NCBI GenBank assembly: GCA_039794405.1
Contig: JBDIVL010000043.1
Coordinates: 1-35,000 of the forward strand
Reading direction: 5' to 3'
Length of the DNA stretch: 35,000 bases
DNA from: JBDIVL01 sp039794405
GTDB taxonomy: Bacteria > Planctomycetota > Brocadiia > Brocadiales > Brocadiaceae
Shown: positions 1 through 6,603 of the stretch, one piece after another
Layout: every line of letters begins with the position of its first letter
Position numbering within the stretch: position 1 is the first letter of the stretch
Notes under the pieces: generated by a model
Databases searched by the model: none
Told to the model about the DNA's origin: nothing
The model's input: the letters and a program-made list of their open reading frames with translations, nothing else
Translations under genes and position numbers: made by a program

Positions 1-21
1 CTTGCGGCTATTTATAACAGT

Positions 22-119
22 AGGGTGGCACTGACAAACTTTGTTTATCAGTGTGGGATATTCCACACCTGTGTATATGTCCAAACAACACGGACAAACA
101 AGTTTGTCCGTGCCACCCT
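22..119. repeat. Nested palindromic intergenic repeat
   Basis: The outer ends AGGGTGGCAC (22-31) and GTGCCACCCT (110-119) are perfect inverted copies. Each arm is itself a hairpin: CACTGACAAAC/GTTTATCAGTG at 29-53 with one mismatch, and CACGGACAAAC/GTTTGTCCGTG at 89-112, which is perfect. A third small stem, GTGTGG/CCACAC, lies in the centre (51-68). The whole can fold as a cruciform or a three-stem RNA. It has no coding potential and looks like a REP/MITE-type dispersed element. The end sequence TTTGTCCrTGCCACCC recurs near 6426-6441. Confidence 0.75.
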
Positions 120-574
120 GAAAACCGCTTAATTAAAATGAAAATTCCTATACTATCAAGTTAATAATAACGTATAACGATGTTAATATCAAAACAAGAA
201 GGCAATTTCCCTATCATCAATTTCCTTTGATTTTGCTAATTTTGTAATCATAATAACCCCGGCCAATAAATCCGGTAAAACCAAAAAATTAAGTATGGCG
301 TCCATGAAATCAATCGAAAATATTGCCTTATTTTAAAAATGTGTTATATATTCCTTAAGATACTATGCCTTTTCGCAGATGGTGTTGCGAAAAGAAAATC
401 CGAAATACTAAGCGCGAAATACGAAACTAGCAAGCTCAATGGTCACGGCAAACGGATACCTCTCACGGTCTTAGTTTGAACATTTGAATTTTGCGCTTCT
501 GTATTGCCTACCCTGTTAAATAAATGATTTAACAGGGTAAATATTTCGATATTCGAATTTAGAATTTAGATGCT
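120..574. other. Non-coding region upstream of the surface protein gene
   Basis: No convincing ORF was found. A perfect 12-bp stem lies at 509-539 (TACCCTGTTAAA, 7-base loop, TTTAACAGGGTA); it is not followed by a T-run, so it is not an obvious terminator. CGAAATAC occurs twice, at 401-408 and 415-422, inside a degenerate patch of GAAAT-like units (about 390-430). A copy of the 'tail' motif TGAAAATTCCTATAC lies at 139-153. The rest is AT-rich sequence in which I see nothing. Confidence 0.5.
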
Positions 575-619
575 TTGACATATCTACAAAACTTTGTCGA
601 TATTGAGGCGCTAGCGCCT
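575..619 (+). promoter_or_regulatory. Candidate promoter with a 14-bp palindrome at the start site
   Basis: TTGACA (575-580) is followed after 18 bases by GATATT (599-604), a consensus -35 with a weak -10. The perfect palindrome AGGCGCTAGCGCCT (606-619) then covers the expected transcription start, where a repressor would block initiation. The start codon at 659 is preceded by a good AAGGAG ribosome binding site. The promoter is inferred from sequence only. The palindrome is seen directly, and an operator role is a guess. Confidence 0.4.
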
Positions 620-658
620 ATAAAATATATAAAGGTTTAATAAAAGGAGCAGTAAATC

Positions 659-838
659 ATGACTCATTTTTTAAAACTCCTTTGTTTTGCTTTTTTAGTC
701 CTGATGATTGTTGTTAAAGTTTTGTATTCCTCTCCAACTCCGACCCCAACAGCTACAGTCATACCAACACCCACGGTTACAGTTACACCACAACCACCCA
801 CGGTGACAACGGATGAAGCAGCAGTTTTTTTGGTCTAA
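659..838 (+). CDS. N-terminal part of a secreted surface protein (signal peptide and Pro/Thr linker), ending at a frameshift
   Basis: This 59-codon reading frame starts at ATG 659 behind AAGGAG. It encodes a basic and hydrophobic N-terminus (MTHFLKLLCFAFLVLMIVV) that reads as a signal peptide or anchor. A Pro/Thr linker with SPTPTPTATV-type repeats follows, and then TVTTDEAAVFLV and a TAA at 836-838. The frame stops exactly where the next reading frame begins (TAATG). VTTDEAA is the kind of lead-in expected just before the TLNGTVNANG of the downstream frame, so the two are almost certainly one gene. The break lies in seven Ts (825-831). One extra T, or a -1 slip on T-TTT-TTG (826-832), would join them. 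It could be a real programmed frameshift, an inactivating mutation or a sequencing error. Confidence 0.7.
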   Translation: MTHFLKLLCFAFLVLMIVVKVLYSSPTPTPTATVIPTPTVTVTPQPPTVTTDEAAVFLV

Positions 839-1782
839 TGACATTAAACGGCACTGTTAATGCAAATGGATTAACAACCACGGCGTGGTTTGAATATGGA
901 ACGATCGATGGTTCATATAGCGGTACTTCATCTACTCAAACAGTACTTGGAATGGAAAACACTATAGTAAGAATGGAAATTAATGTAGAAGCTTGTATCA
1001 ATCATTATAATTGGTGTACTGGCGAAACAACATATATTGGACCTACATATTATTATTATCGAATAGCGGCACAAAATAGCGCAGGTATATCGTATGGAGA
1101 TCAAAAGGGAGTTGAAAACCTCTGTATCGCGGGTGATAGTTGGGACTGTACGCCAACTCCAGTTACGTCGCCAACACCTGTACTGGTTGGCAGTATTAAT
1201 GGTGAAGTAGTAGATGCTTTGACTGGAAATCCAATTGCTAGAGTTACTGTAACAATTAATCCAGGTGGGTCTACAGCAACAACGGATGAGAATGGTGAAT
1301 TTCTGATACAATACCTTACTGTTGGAGATTACTTACTAACTGTAACTGCGACAGGATATGAGATTGCTACCAAGTCTTTTGCGATTGAAGAAGGTCAGTT
1401 TGTTACAATTAATTTCGCCATGTTACCATTACTGCCACTACCAACGCCAGATGTATCGCCAAACGTATCGCCGACACCATGCGCTGAAGTAAATTCTGTT
1501 GAGGTTGATTCAAGAAAGATAACAATCAAGAGGAATACCAATAGTGGCATGACTATAACGGTGCTTTGTGATAATGGTTCACCTGTGGAAGGTGTTATGG
1601 TAAGTGCATCAATTAACAAGGCTGGCAATAAGCGCATATTGATCTTATCAGAAAGCACAAATACAAATGAAAATGGTGAGGCTAAATTTACCATTATCGC
1701 AAAGAATAAAACAGGCAATGCCAGGGTTACATTCCAGGCCGGTGGTTTGAAGAAATCGGTAATTGTGAAGGTAAGGAGGTAA
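838..1782 (+). CDS. Secreted multidomain surface protein, main part (fibronectin-like, carboxypeptidase-regulatory-like and bacterial Ig-like domains)
   Basis: The 314 residues hold three beta-rich modules separated by Pro/Thr linkers. Residues 1-95 (TLNGTVNANGL, then WFEYGT) resemble a fibronectin-III-like repeat common in cell-surface proteins. Residues about 118-197 (GSINGEVVDALTGNPIARVTVTI, then DENGEFLI and the GDYLLTVTATGYE core) match the carboxypeptidase regulatory-like fold. Residues about 218-314 (SPVEGVMVSASI, then TNENGEAKFTI and GNARVTFQAG) match a bacterial Ig-like, Big_1-type domain. No secretion signal is encoded in this frame; it lies in the overlapping upstream frame (659-838). 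The ATG at 838 has no ribosome binding site of its own, so expression probably needs frameshifting or coupling at TAATG. A role in adhesion, matrix or cell surface is plausible, but no enzyme motif is visible. An AT-rich, repeat-bordered setting fits an accessory gene. Confidence 0.75.
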   Translation: MTLNGTVNANGLTTTAWFEYGTIDGSYSGTSSTQTVLGMENTIVRMEINVEACINHYNWCTGETTYIGPTYYYYRIAAQNSAGISYGDQKGVENLCIAGDSWDCTPTPVTSPTPVLVGSINGEVVDALTGNPIARVTVTINPGGSTATTDENGEFLIQYLTVGDYLLTVTATGYEIATKSFAIEEGQFVTINFAMLPLLPLPTPDVSPNVSPTPCAEVNSVEVDSRKITIKRNTNSGMTITVLCDNGSPVEGVMVSASINKAGNKRILILSESTNTNENGEAKFTIIAKNKTGNARVTFQAGGLKKSVIVKVRR

Positions 1783-1811
1783 TACTTGAGACCTGTCGAT
1801 GGGTTATAGAC

Positions 1812-1836
1812 CGGATTATAAAGTCTGTATAATCCG
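1812..1836. other. Short hairpin downstream of the surface protein gene
   Basis: CGGATTAT (1812-1819) and ATAATCCG (1829-1836) are a perfect 8-bp inverted repeat with a 9-base loop. It lies about 30 bp after the stop codon at 1782. No T-run follows, so it may be an mRNA-end stabiliser rather than an intrinsic terminator. Confidence 0.4.
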
Positions 1837-1934
1837 TAATGGGCAATTGGAGAAAATGTAGAAGAAGTTTGATGCGAAAGTGGTTACAATGCGTGATAAG
1901 AAGACACGACGACTTCTTAAATATATTAAATTAT

Positions 1935-1970
1935 GTTGGGTTTTTAAAAGGAAAAAAACCCAACGACTTT
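1935..1970 (+). terminator. Candidate rho-independent terminator
   Basis: GTTGGGTTTTT (1935-1945) pairs perfectly with AAAAACCCAAC (1954-1964) across an 8-base loop. GAC and a run of Ts (from 1968) follow. It is the first terminator-like stem after the surface protein gene. Confidence 0.5.
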
Positions 1971-1973
1971 TTA

Positions 1974-2038
1974 CCCACCCCTACCCCTCCCGGGAGGGGA
2001 CTTTTTGATTTCCCTCTTGAGAGGGGTTAGGGGTGTGT
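1974..2038. repeat. Palindromic intergenic element, C-rich arm and G-rich arm
   Basis: The left arm, a C-rich stretch with CCCACCCCTACCCCT, is roughly the inverse of the right arm AGGGGTTAGGGGTGTG. The left arm also contains the perfect 16-bp palindrome CCCCTCCCGGGAGGGG (1984-1999), followed by ACTTTTT, so it can also act as a terminator. The right arm contains CCTCTTGAGAGG. I recognise this as the style of a dispersed non-coding element found in several bacterial phyla. A tail motif (2057-2074) follows closely. Confidence 0.7.
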
Positions 2039-2084
2039 TATAGGGTATTATGAAAAACTTTGAAATTCCTAAACATTAAATTAA

Positions 2085-2107
2085 GCTGCCTTTGGCAGCA
2101 ACTTTTT
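2085..2107 (+). terminator. Rho-independent terminator-like hairpin
   Basis: GCTGCC (2085-2090), loop TTT, then GGCAGC (2094-2099), followed by AA, C and five Ts (2103-2107). It is compact and GC-paired with a T-tract on the plus strand. There is no gene immediately upstream within 300 bases, so it may belong to the repeat cluster. Confidence 0.5.
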
Positions 2108-2121
2108 AGTTACACAACAAA

Positions 2122-2208
2122 TGCCTGCCAAAAGCCCCTTGCCTACTCTATTAAGGGGGATTTCCTCAAGTCTCCCTAGAAAAGGGAGATTTAGGGGGTT
2201 GTCTGGCA
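2122..2208. repeat. Second palindromic intergenic element
   Basis: The outer arms TGCCAAAAGCCCC (2127-2139) and GGGGGTTGTCTGGCA (2194-2208) are imperfect inverted copies. The inner stem TCTCCCT (2171-2177) and AGGGAGA (2183-2189) is perfect. It differs in sequence from the element at 1974-2038 but shares its layout, and a tail motif (2220-2238) again lies a few bases after it. It is non-coding and lies just upstream of the hydrolase gene. Confidence 0.6.
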
Positions 2209-2317
2209 CGATTTGACAAACTTGGAAATTCTTATACGTCTAGATTAGTCTATGTTTGCAATTTTATACAGACTGCATAATAATTGTTGGGTGCTTAGCC
2301 GAACCTAGGAATTCTCT

Positions 2318-3220
2318 ATGCAATACGAAATGCGAGATCCGCAGCTATCAAAAAAACTTGTGCCAAAGACAGCGAAGACAAGACTTGGGGTGGTCGAATA
2401 CGTTGATGTTGGTACCGGACCTGCCATCGTATCGCTCCATGGCGCTATGGGTGGGTACGATCAAAGCCTAATCCTTGCACAAGCCATTGGTGATACCGAC
2501 TATCGCTACCTTTGTCTAAGTCGCCCTGGGTATCTGGGCACTTCACTAGCCGAAGGACGCAGGCCCGAACAGCAGGGTGATCTTATTGCAGCGCTCCTAG
2601 AGGCGCTCGATATTTCCCAAGCTGGTGTTATAGCTGTTTCCGGCGGTGGACCAAGCGCCGTTCAATTTGGCCTACGGCACCCTAAGCTTTGTAGAGGTCT
2701 TGTGCTTGTCGCAACGTGCGCGACCAGAGTTGAAACCGAAATTCCACTTTCGTTCAAGCTCATGACGTATCTCGCGCGTTGGCCTTGGTTCGTCAACAGG
2801 TATCGAAGAAAAGCCGAACTTAATCTTGAAGATGTCGCCAAACGCTCAATTCGCGACCCCAATACTCTATCCAGCACAATCAAAGACAAAGATACTTGGC
2901 CACTATTCTCGACAATGTTACTCAGCACATTCGACCGAATGGAACAACGTTTGGCGGGCACCAAGAATGACATAGAAATTTCTCGCACAACGACCTACCC
3001 ATTAGAAAATCTCACTGTGCCAGTGCTGATCGTTCATGGGACACAAGACCGACTGGTGCCGTTTGAAGTGAATGCGAAGATGTACGAAAGCCGGGTACCT
3101 AATGCCTCCCTTCTTGCGGTCGAGGGTGGAGAGCATGTCGCCATCTTTACGCACAGGAGCCTAGTCAGAGAGAAGGTAGGTGAGTTTATGAAACTTTACC
3201 TCTCAAAAAGGAAGTCCTAG
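2318..3220 (+). CDS. Alpha/beta-hydrolase fold protein
   Basis: The 300 residues show the complete alpha/beta-hydrolase pattern. The oxyanion strand SLHGAMGG is at about residues 39-46. The nucleophile elbow AVSGGG is near 106-111, with Ser as nucleophile and Ala replacing the usual first Gly. The acid lies in HGTQDRLVP near 242-250, and the catalytic His in GGEHVAIF near 271-278. A variable helical cap lies between about 140 and 220. There is no signal peptide, so it is probably cytoplasmic. The substrate (ester, lactone or haloalkane-like) cannot be told. The start at ATG 2318 has AGGA about 8 bases upstream. The gene stands alone and is bounded upstream by two palindromic elements. It is clearly richer in GC than its neighbours (CGC, GCG and GGC codons are frequent), which suggests acquisition by transfer. 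The fold is secure; the function is open. Confidence 0.85.
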   Translation: MQYEMRDPQLSKKLVPKTAKTRLGVVEYVDVGTGPAIVSLHGAMGGYDQSLILAQAIGDTDYRYLCLSRPGYLGTSLAEGRRPEQQGDLIAALLEALDISQAGVIAVSGGGPSAVQFGLRHPKLCRGLVLVATCATRVETEIPLSFKLMTYLARWPWFVNRYRRKAELNLEDVAKRSIRDPNTLSSTIKDKDTWPLFSTMLLSTFDRMEQRLAGTKNDIEISRTTTYPLENLTVPVLIVHGTQDRLVPFEVNAKMYESRVPNASLLAVEGGEHVAIFTHRSLVREKVGEFMKLYLSKRKS

Positions 3221-3259
3221 AAAAAATGAGAATGCGTATTTGTTCAAATACTAATCACT

Positions 3260-4642
3260 TTATTTTTCCCGTTCTCTCTTTTTCCGCATCTTTTCTTTCA
3301 GTCGATAGGCATCTTCAATACTCCTTAATGCCTCTTTAAGATCAGGCGATATCTCCAACGCCCTTTTATATTCAGCAATCGCTTCATCGACGTGCCCCTG
3401 TTTCTTGTATATATCTCCGAGCTTACTGTGGGCATCAGCCAGTTTTGGATTAATCTCGATTATTTTTTTCATATCGGAAGCAGCATCATCCAGTCTGCCA
3501 TTTTTAAAATAAAGCAGCCCTCTGTTATAGAGTGCAGAAAGATCATTGTTCGCAAGCTTCAAAACCTCATCATATTCATCAATGGCCTCCGGGATCATTC
3601 CTTTTTCCGAATAAACGATTCCCAGATTAAAATGCGCTCCCGCATGATTTTTATTCAAGGAAAGTGCTTTGTTAAACACAGGAATCGCCTCATCGTATAC
3701 CTTACTTTTTGTATAAGCTACACCTAAATTATTATAGGCCTCTACAAAATCCGGACTCATTTCAATTGCCTTTTTATAAGAGATAATTGCATCATCAGTC
3801 ATTCCTTTATCGACATAAACTGCACCGAGATTATTGTATACTTCTTTAAAATCCTTTTTATTTCGGAGGGCTTCTTTATATGCGGCAATCGACTCATCCG
3901 TTTTCCCCTGCAGTGCCAATGATACGCCTTTATTATTGAGAACTACAGCTAGTTTATTTTTTGCCTCACTATGGTTTGGATTTATAGACAGCACTTTTCT
4001 GTAGGTAAGGATCGCACGGTCCTGCAATCCGTTCGATTCATAAGAGGCTGCCAGGTCAAAAAGAAGAGAAATGTCTTTAGCATTATGATTAACAGCCTTT
4101 TCAAAAAAAGAAATAGAGTCAGACTCCTGACCTTTCTTTTTATAAAGGTATGCAATGTTTTTGTAACTTTCTGCGAGATCGGAATTAATTTCAACAGCTT
4201 TCTCGTATGATGCAATGGCATCATCGATCATTTCTTTGTTGGCATAAGCATTCCCTAAATTATGATATACCCCTGCATCTTCCGGATTAATAGCTATGGC
4301 CCTCTTATAGAACTTAATGGCATTATCAAAAAGACCCTTTTTATTATAGATATTACCAAGGTTATAATACGCCTCATATTCTGCAGGATTGATCTCGAGA
4401 ACTTTATGAAACTCACGGATGGCTTCATCAAACAAGCCATTTTTTTGGTAAAGGATACCCAAATTGAAATGTGCATTAAGATTGGCAGGGTCCTGCAGGA
4501 CGACTTTTTGGTATTTTTTTATGATTTCACTATCGAGGGTAGTATCGGATTCTACGGGTGAAGGGACCGCAACCTTAAGGCACAAAAAGAAGAAAATACT
4601 AAAAATGCCAAAATCCATGTATTTTATCAGATGCTTGTGCAT
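3260..4642 (-). CDS. Exported tetratricopeptide-repeat protein
   Basis: The 460 residues start with MHKHLIKYMDFGIFSIFFFL, a signal peptide or uncleaved membrane anchor. About eleven 34-residue TPR units then run from residue 54 to about 432, each with the N-LG-Y-kG--deAi--y-kAl-inP pattern. The sixth unit carries a 7-residue insertion (GVSLALQ). The C-terminus is strongly basic (KEKMRKKREREK). TPR superhelices bind other proteins, so a scaffold role at the cell envelope is likely, but the partner is unknown. The gene lies 17 bp downstream of the PH-domain membrane gene on the same strand and is probably co-transcribed with it. An ATG at codon 9 (MDFGIF) is an alternative start and would still leave a signal segment. 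Confidence 0.88.
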   Translation of the reverse strand: MHKHLIKYMDFGIFSIFFFLCLKVAVPSPVESDTTLDSEIIKKYQKVVLQDPANLNAHFNLGILYQKNGLFDEAIREFHKVLEINPAEYEAYYNLGNIYNKKGLFDNAIKFYKRAIAINPEDAGVYHNLGNAYANKEMIDDAIASYEKAVEINSDLAESYKNIAYLYKKKGQESDSISFFEKAVNHNAKDISLLFDLAASYESNGLQDRAILTYRKVLSINPNHSEAKNKLAVVLNNKGVSLALQGKTDESIAAYKEALRNKKDFKEVYNNLGAVYVDKGMTDDAIISYKKAIEMSPDFVEAYNNLGVAYTKSKVYDEAIPVFNKALSLNKNHAGAHFNLGIVYSEKGMIPEAIDEYDEVLKLANNDLSALYNRGLLYFKNGRLDDAASDMKKIIEINPKLADAHSKLGDIYKKQGHVDEAIAEYKRALEISPDLKEALRSIEDAYRLKEKMRKKREREK

Positions 4643-4659
4643 ACGAAGATCTCTACCCG

Positions 4660-5145
4660 CTATAATGTTTTTCTTAATAACGTACGCCTTTCATACTCTG
4701 AAGCCTTTTCCCTGTTGATGAGTTCTTTTACCTTTTGGGGGTTTTTAACACCCTTCAATACACGATTAACATGATCCGTAGAGATCGCCAGGTTGCCAAT
4801 CTTAAATCGCCTTTGCATCTTTCCCTGCTTAATGAAGATATTCCTGATATCCCGATAACTTATTTCTTTTAATTTTCTCGAAAAAGGTCCTTTTTTCACT
4901 AAGATTCCTTGACGTGTAATGAGATATCTTGTTGTAAGGACCGAAAGGATAATATAAATCATAAGGGTGCCGCTTATCGACAGTACGCTGAGACCTGTGA
5001 TTGTAGTCACACCAAATTTTTTAAGGACCAAAAAGATAGAAAAAGCTAAAATAACAAATATAAACCAGTGTTGCTGGATGCTCGGAGAGAAGGACTGAAC
5101 AATTTCGGTTGTCGTGCCTCTGACAAGGGCAGTTTTTTTATCCAT
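4660..5145 (-). CDS. Membrane protein with bacterial PH domain (bPH_2/YdbS-like)
   Basis: The 161 residues contain two adjacent membrane segments (WFIFVILAFSIFLVL, about 27-41, and a second around 51-70). A bacterial PH-like module follows (TTRYLITRQGILVKKGPF, about 71-88; REISYRDIRNIFIKQG-like strand, about 92-108; then LAISTDH). This matches the PF03703 type found in small membrane proteins of unknown function. The C-terminal 40 residues are basic and helical (VKELINREKASEYERR). It is the first gene of a two-gene unit with the TPR protein downstream, which suggests a membrane-attached scaffold pair. No ribosome binding site is obvious before ATG 5145. Confidence 0.75.
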   Translation of the reverse strand: MDKKTALVRGTTTEIVQSFSPSIQQHWFIFVILAFSIFLVLKKFGVTTITGLSVLSISGTLMIYIILSVLTTRYLITRQGILVKKGPFSRKLKEISYRDIRNIFIKQGKMQRRFKIGNLAISTDHVNRVLKGVKNPQKVKELINREKASEYERRTLLRKTL

Positions 5146-5518
5146 AATTATGTAATTGAATGAGAGAAAAATTAGCTACCTTTTCCATAGGTAATTTAAA
5201 TACTTCAATATTTGATGTATCTCCACAAATGAAGCAAGTTTTCAATGCACAATATCATGTATCCTGCACGGTGTGTTGCGTATCTCACTTTTCATTGGTC
5301 TGAGGCTTCACCTCGCTAAATACTTTTCTTACACTCATTAAACCAATGCTTATGAGAATTTATCGAAAATTTCTGATAAATGTGAATTATATGCCTGGAG
5401 GCCATTTATGTCAAGTAACTCAAGAAAGCTAATCGTTGTTCACATTCTTAGGAAGTAGCTTAAAGGAAAGTGAAGAAACTTAGGATTACTCAAAAAGTAT
5501 TCATGAGAATATCTTCTT
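5146..5518. other. Non-coding gap between the PH-domain gene and the membrane protein gene
   Basis: About 370 bases with no credible ORF. It must hold the promoter of the minus-strand PH/TPR unit. The best I can see on the minus strand is TTGAAA followed 18 bases later by GATACA, which is weak. Small stems occur (TTTATC/GATAAA near 5358-5382, GCCTGGAGGC near 5394). A short plus-strand ORF at 5470 is antisense to the neighbouring gene and is not supported. Confidence 0.4.
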
Positions 5519-6202
5519 TTAATGGCGAAAATACATTGGGCCCCAGGGTTTTATATGATGAAATATCCAGCTGCCAAAAAAGGCAAAACATAAGAGCGTT
5601 GCCCAGAAGGACTTTAAAAAGTCCGTGTATTTGTTATTCTTCGTATAAAATTCAAGCCCCTTCGTAACCAAAGTAATTAACGCCGGATTTACTAGTATAT
5701 CATTGGTACCCGGTGGACTATGATAGCCTATAAGGTTGATCAATATACCAATTATTATGCTAAGAGATAAAGAAAGATAACGATTTTCCTTGGCAATACT
5801 TATACTAAAAATAATCAATGTATGCGATATTATAGATTCAATTACCGCAGGGAGGTTTCTGTAAAATTCATAAGAGGTCACGAAATAAGGAACAAGGAAC
5901 ATACATAGCACAAGATCACTGTCCCGGTTATTATAATATGTTAGCAGGTATAAAGAGGCGGGCGCAATAAGCTTAAGAACGTCGTTGTCGCTTAAGTAAC
6001 CTATATCACCGAAAAAAATACATATAACCCCAATAAATGCCCCCAGGTAAAGAAACAATTCTTGTCTATAGTCCAATTTTGTAATCAGCCAGACCAGGAA
6101 AAAAATAAATATGGACTTTGCTGTCATAAAGCATTCTTTAAGCCAAAATACCTCCTCGTAAATGTATGCAAGGCTTTCAATAATATCGAGTATGTATTCC
6201 AT
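5519..6202 (-). CDS. Polytopic membrane protein of unknown function
   Basis: I do not recognise this protein. The 227 residues start MEYILDIIESLAYIYEEVFWLKE and then contain about six hydrophobic segments, for example AKSIFIFFLVWLIT, ELFLYLGAFIGVICIFF, LVLCMFLVPYFVTSY, IISHTLIIFSISIA, LSLSLSIIIGILINLIG and a C-terminal SFWATLLCFAFFGSWIF. The frame is open 51 codons further upstream, but I chose the ATG at 6202. It has an AGGTG ribosome binding site at the right distance, the upstream residues are not membrane-like, and that upstream sequence falls in a repeat region. No catalytic or transport motif is visible. It stands alone, more than 300 bp from either neighbour. Confidence 0.6.
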   Translation of the reverse strand: MEYILDIIESLAYIYEEVFWLKECFMTAKSIFIFFLVWLITKLDYRQELFLYLGAFIGVICIFFGDIGYLSDNDVLKLIAPASLYLLTYYNNRDSDLVLCMFLVPYFVTSYEFYRNLPAVIESIISHTLIIFSISIAKENRYLSLSLSIIIGILINLIGYHSPPGTNDILVNPALITLVTKGLEFYTKNNKYTDFLKSFWATLLCFAFFGSWIFHHIKPWGPMYFRH

Positions 6203-6603
6203 CAAATTATCACCTGAAATTTCGAGGTGCAAAACACCCCTCACGGTTAATTCTTTGCGTTGCTTCAATCTTGTGGATTGAACTATATTGAGCATTAAAC
6301 TGTATGTTTTTGATTGGTGCCGGGCAGAGGAAACATGCAAAACGTTTCGGTTCAATTATGGACGGTTGAACCGGCCCCGAGGATACAGATAAACTTGTAG
6401 AGACGACCAAGCGGGTCGTCTGTATTTTTGTCCATGCCACCCCCGAGACTCACTAACAGAAAAATGAAAACCCTTATACGATAAATTTACTTACAATACC
6501 TATAACTTTTAATTTTCATAACTCCATAGTGTGAACAACTATATATTTAACAATAGAAAGACTCAATCCTGTTCCACAGGGATATGTTTCTAAACTGTCA
6601 TGA
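6203..6603. other. Non-coding gap containing a palindromic element
   Basis: About 400 bases. It contains a small stem TCAATC/GATTGA (6265-6281), the hairpin and repeat end described at 6401-6441, and a tail motif at 6462-6480. The last 120 bases are AT-rich and hold no convincing promoter or terminator. The reading frame that spans 6210-6440 is repeat sequence read through and not a gene. Confidence 0.4.
6401..6441. repeat. Palindromic element with repeat end
   Basis: AGACGACC (6401-6408) and GGTCGTCT (6414-6421) form a perfect 8-bp stem with a 5-base loop, followed by GTATTTTTG, so it can serve as a plus-strand terminator. It runs directly into TTTGTCCATGCCACCC (6426-6441). That sequence is the same as the right end of the element at 22-119 except for one base. 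It therefore looks like a relative, or a recombined copy, of that repeat family. Confidence 0.55.

Noticed and set aside
928..1718. Two minus-strand ORFs (928-1311 and 1395-1718) under the surface protein gene
   Set aside because: They are mirror frames of a clear multidomain protein, have low-complexity composition and match no domain.
1839..2030. Plus-strand ORF of 63 codons ending in the palindromic element
   Set aside because: It runs through the hairpins and the C/G-rich palindrome; its Pro/Arg-rich end is the repeat read as protein.
1..2317. Possible CRISPR array, because several palindromes lie close together
   Set aside because: The palindromes differ in sequence and are not evenly spaced. 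There are no direct repeats with unique spacers, and no cas gene is near.
6210..6440. ORF and N-terminal extension of the unknown membrane protein upstream of 6202
   Set aside because: The extension falls in repeat-like sequence, and a good AGGTG ribosome binding site supports the ATG at 6202.
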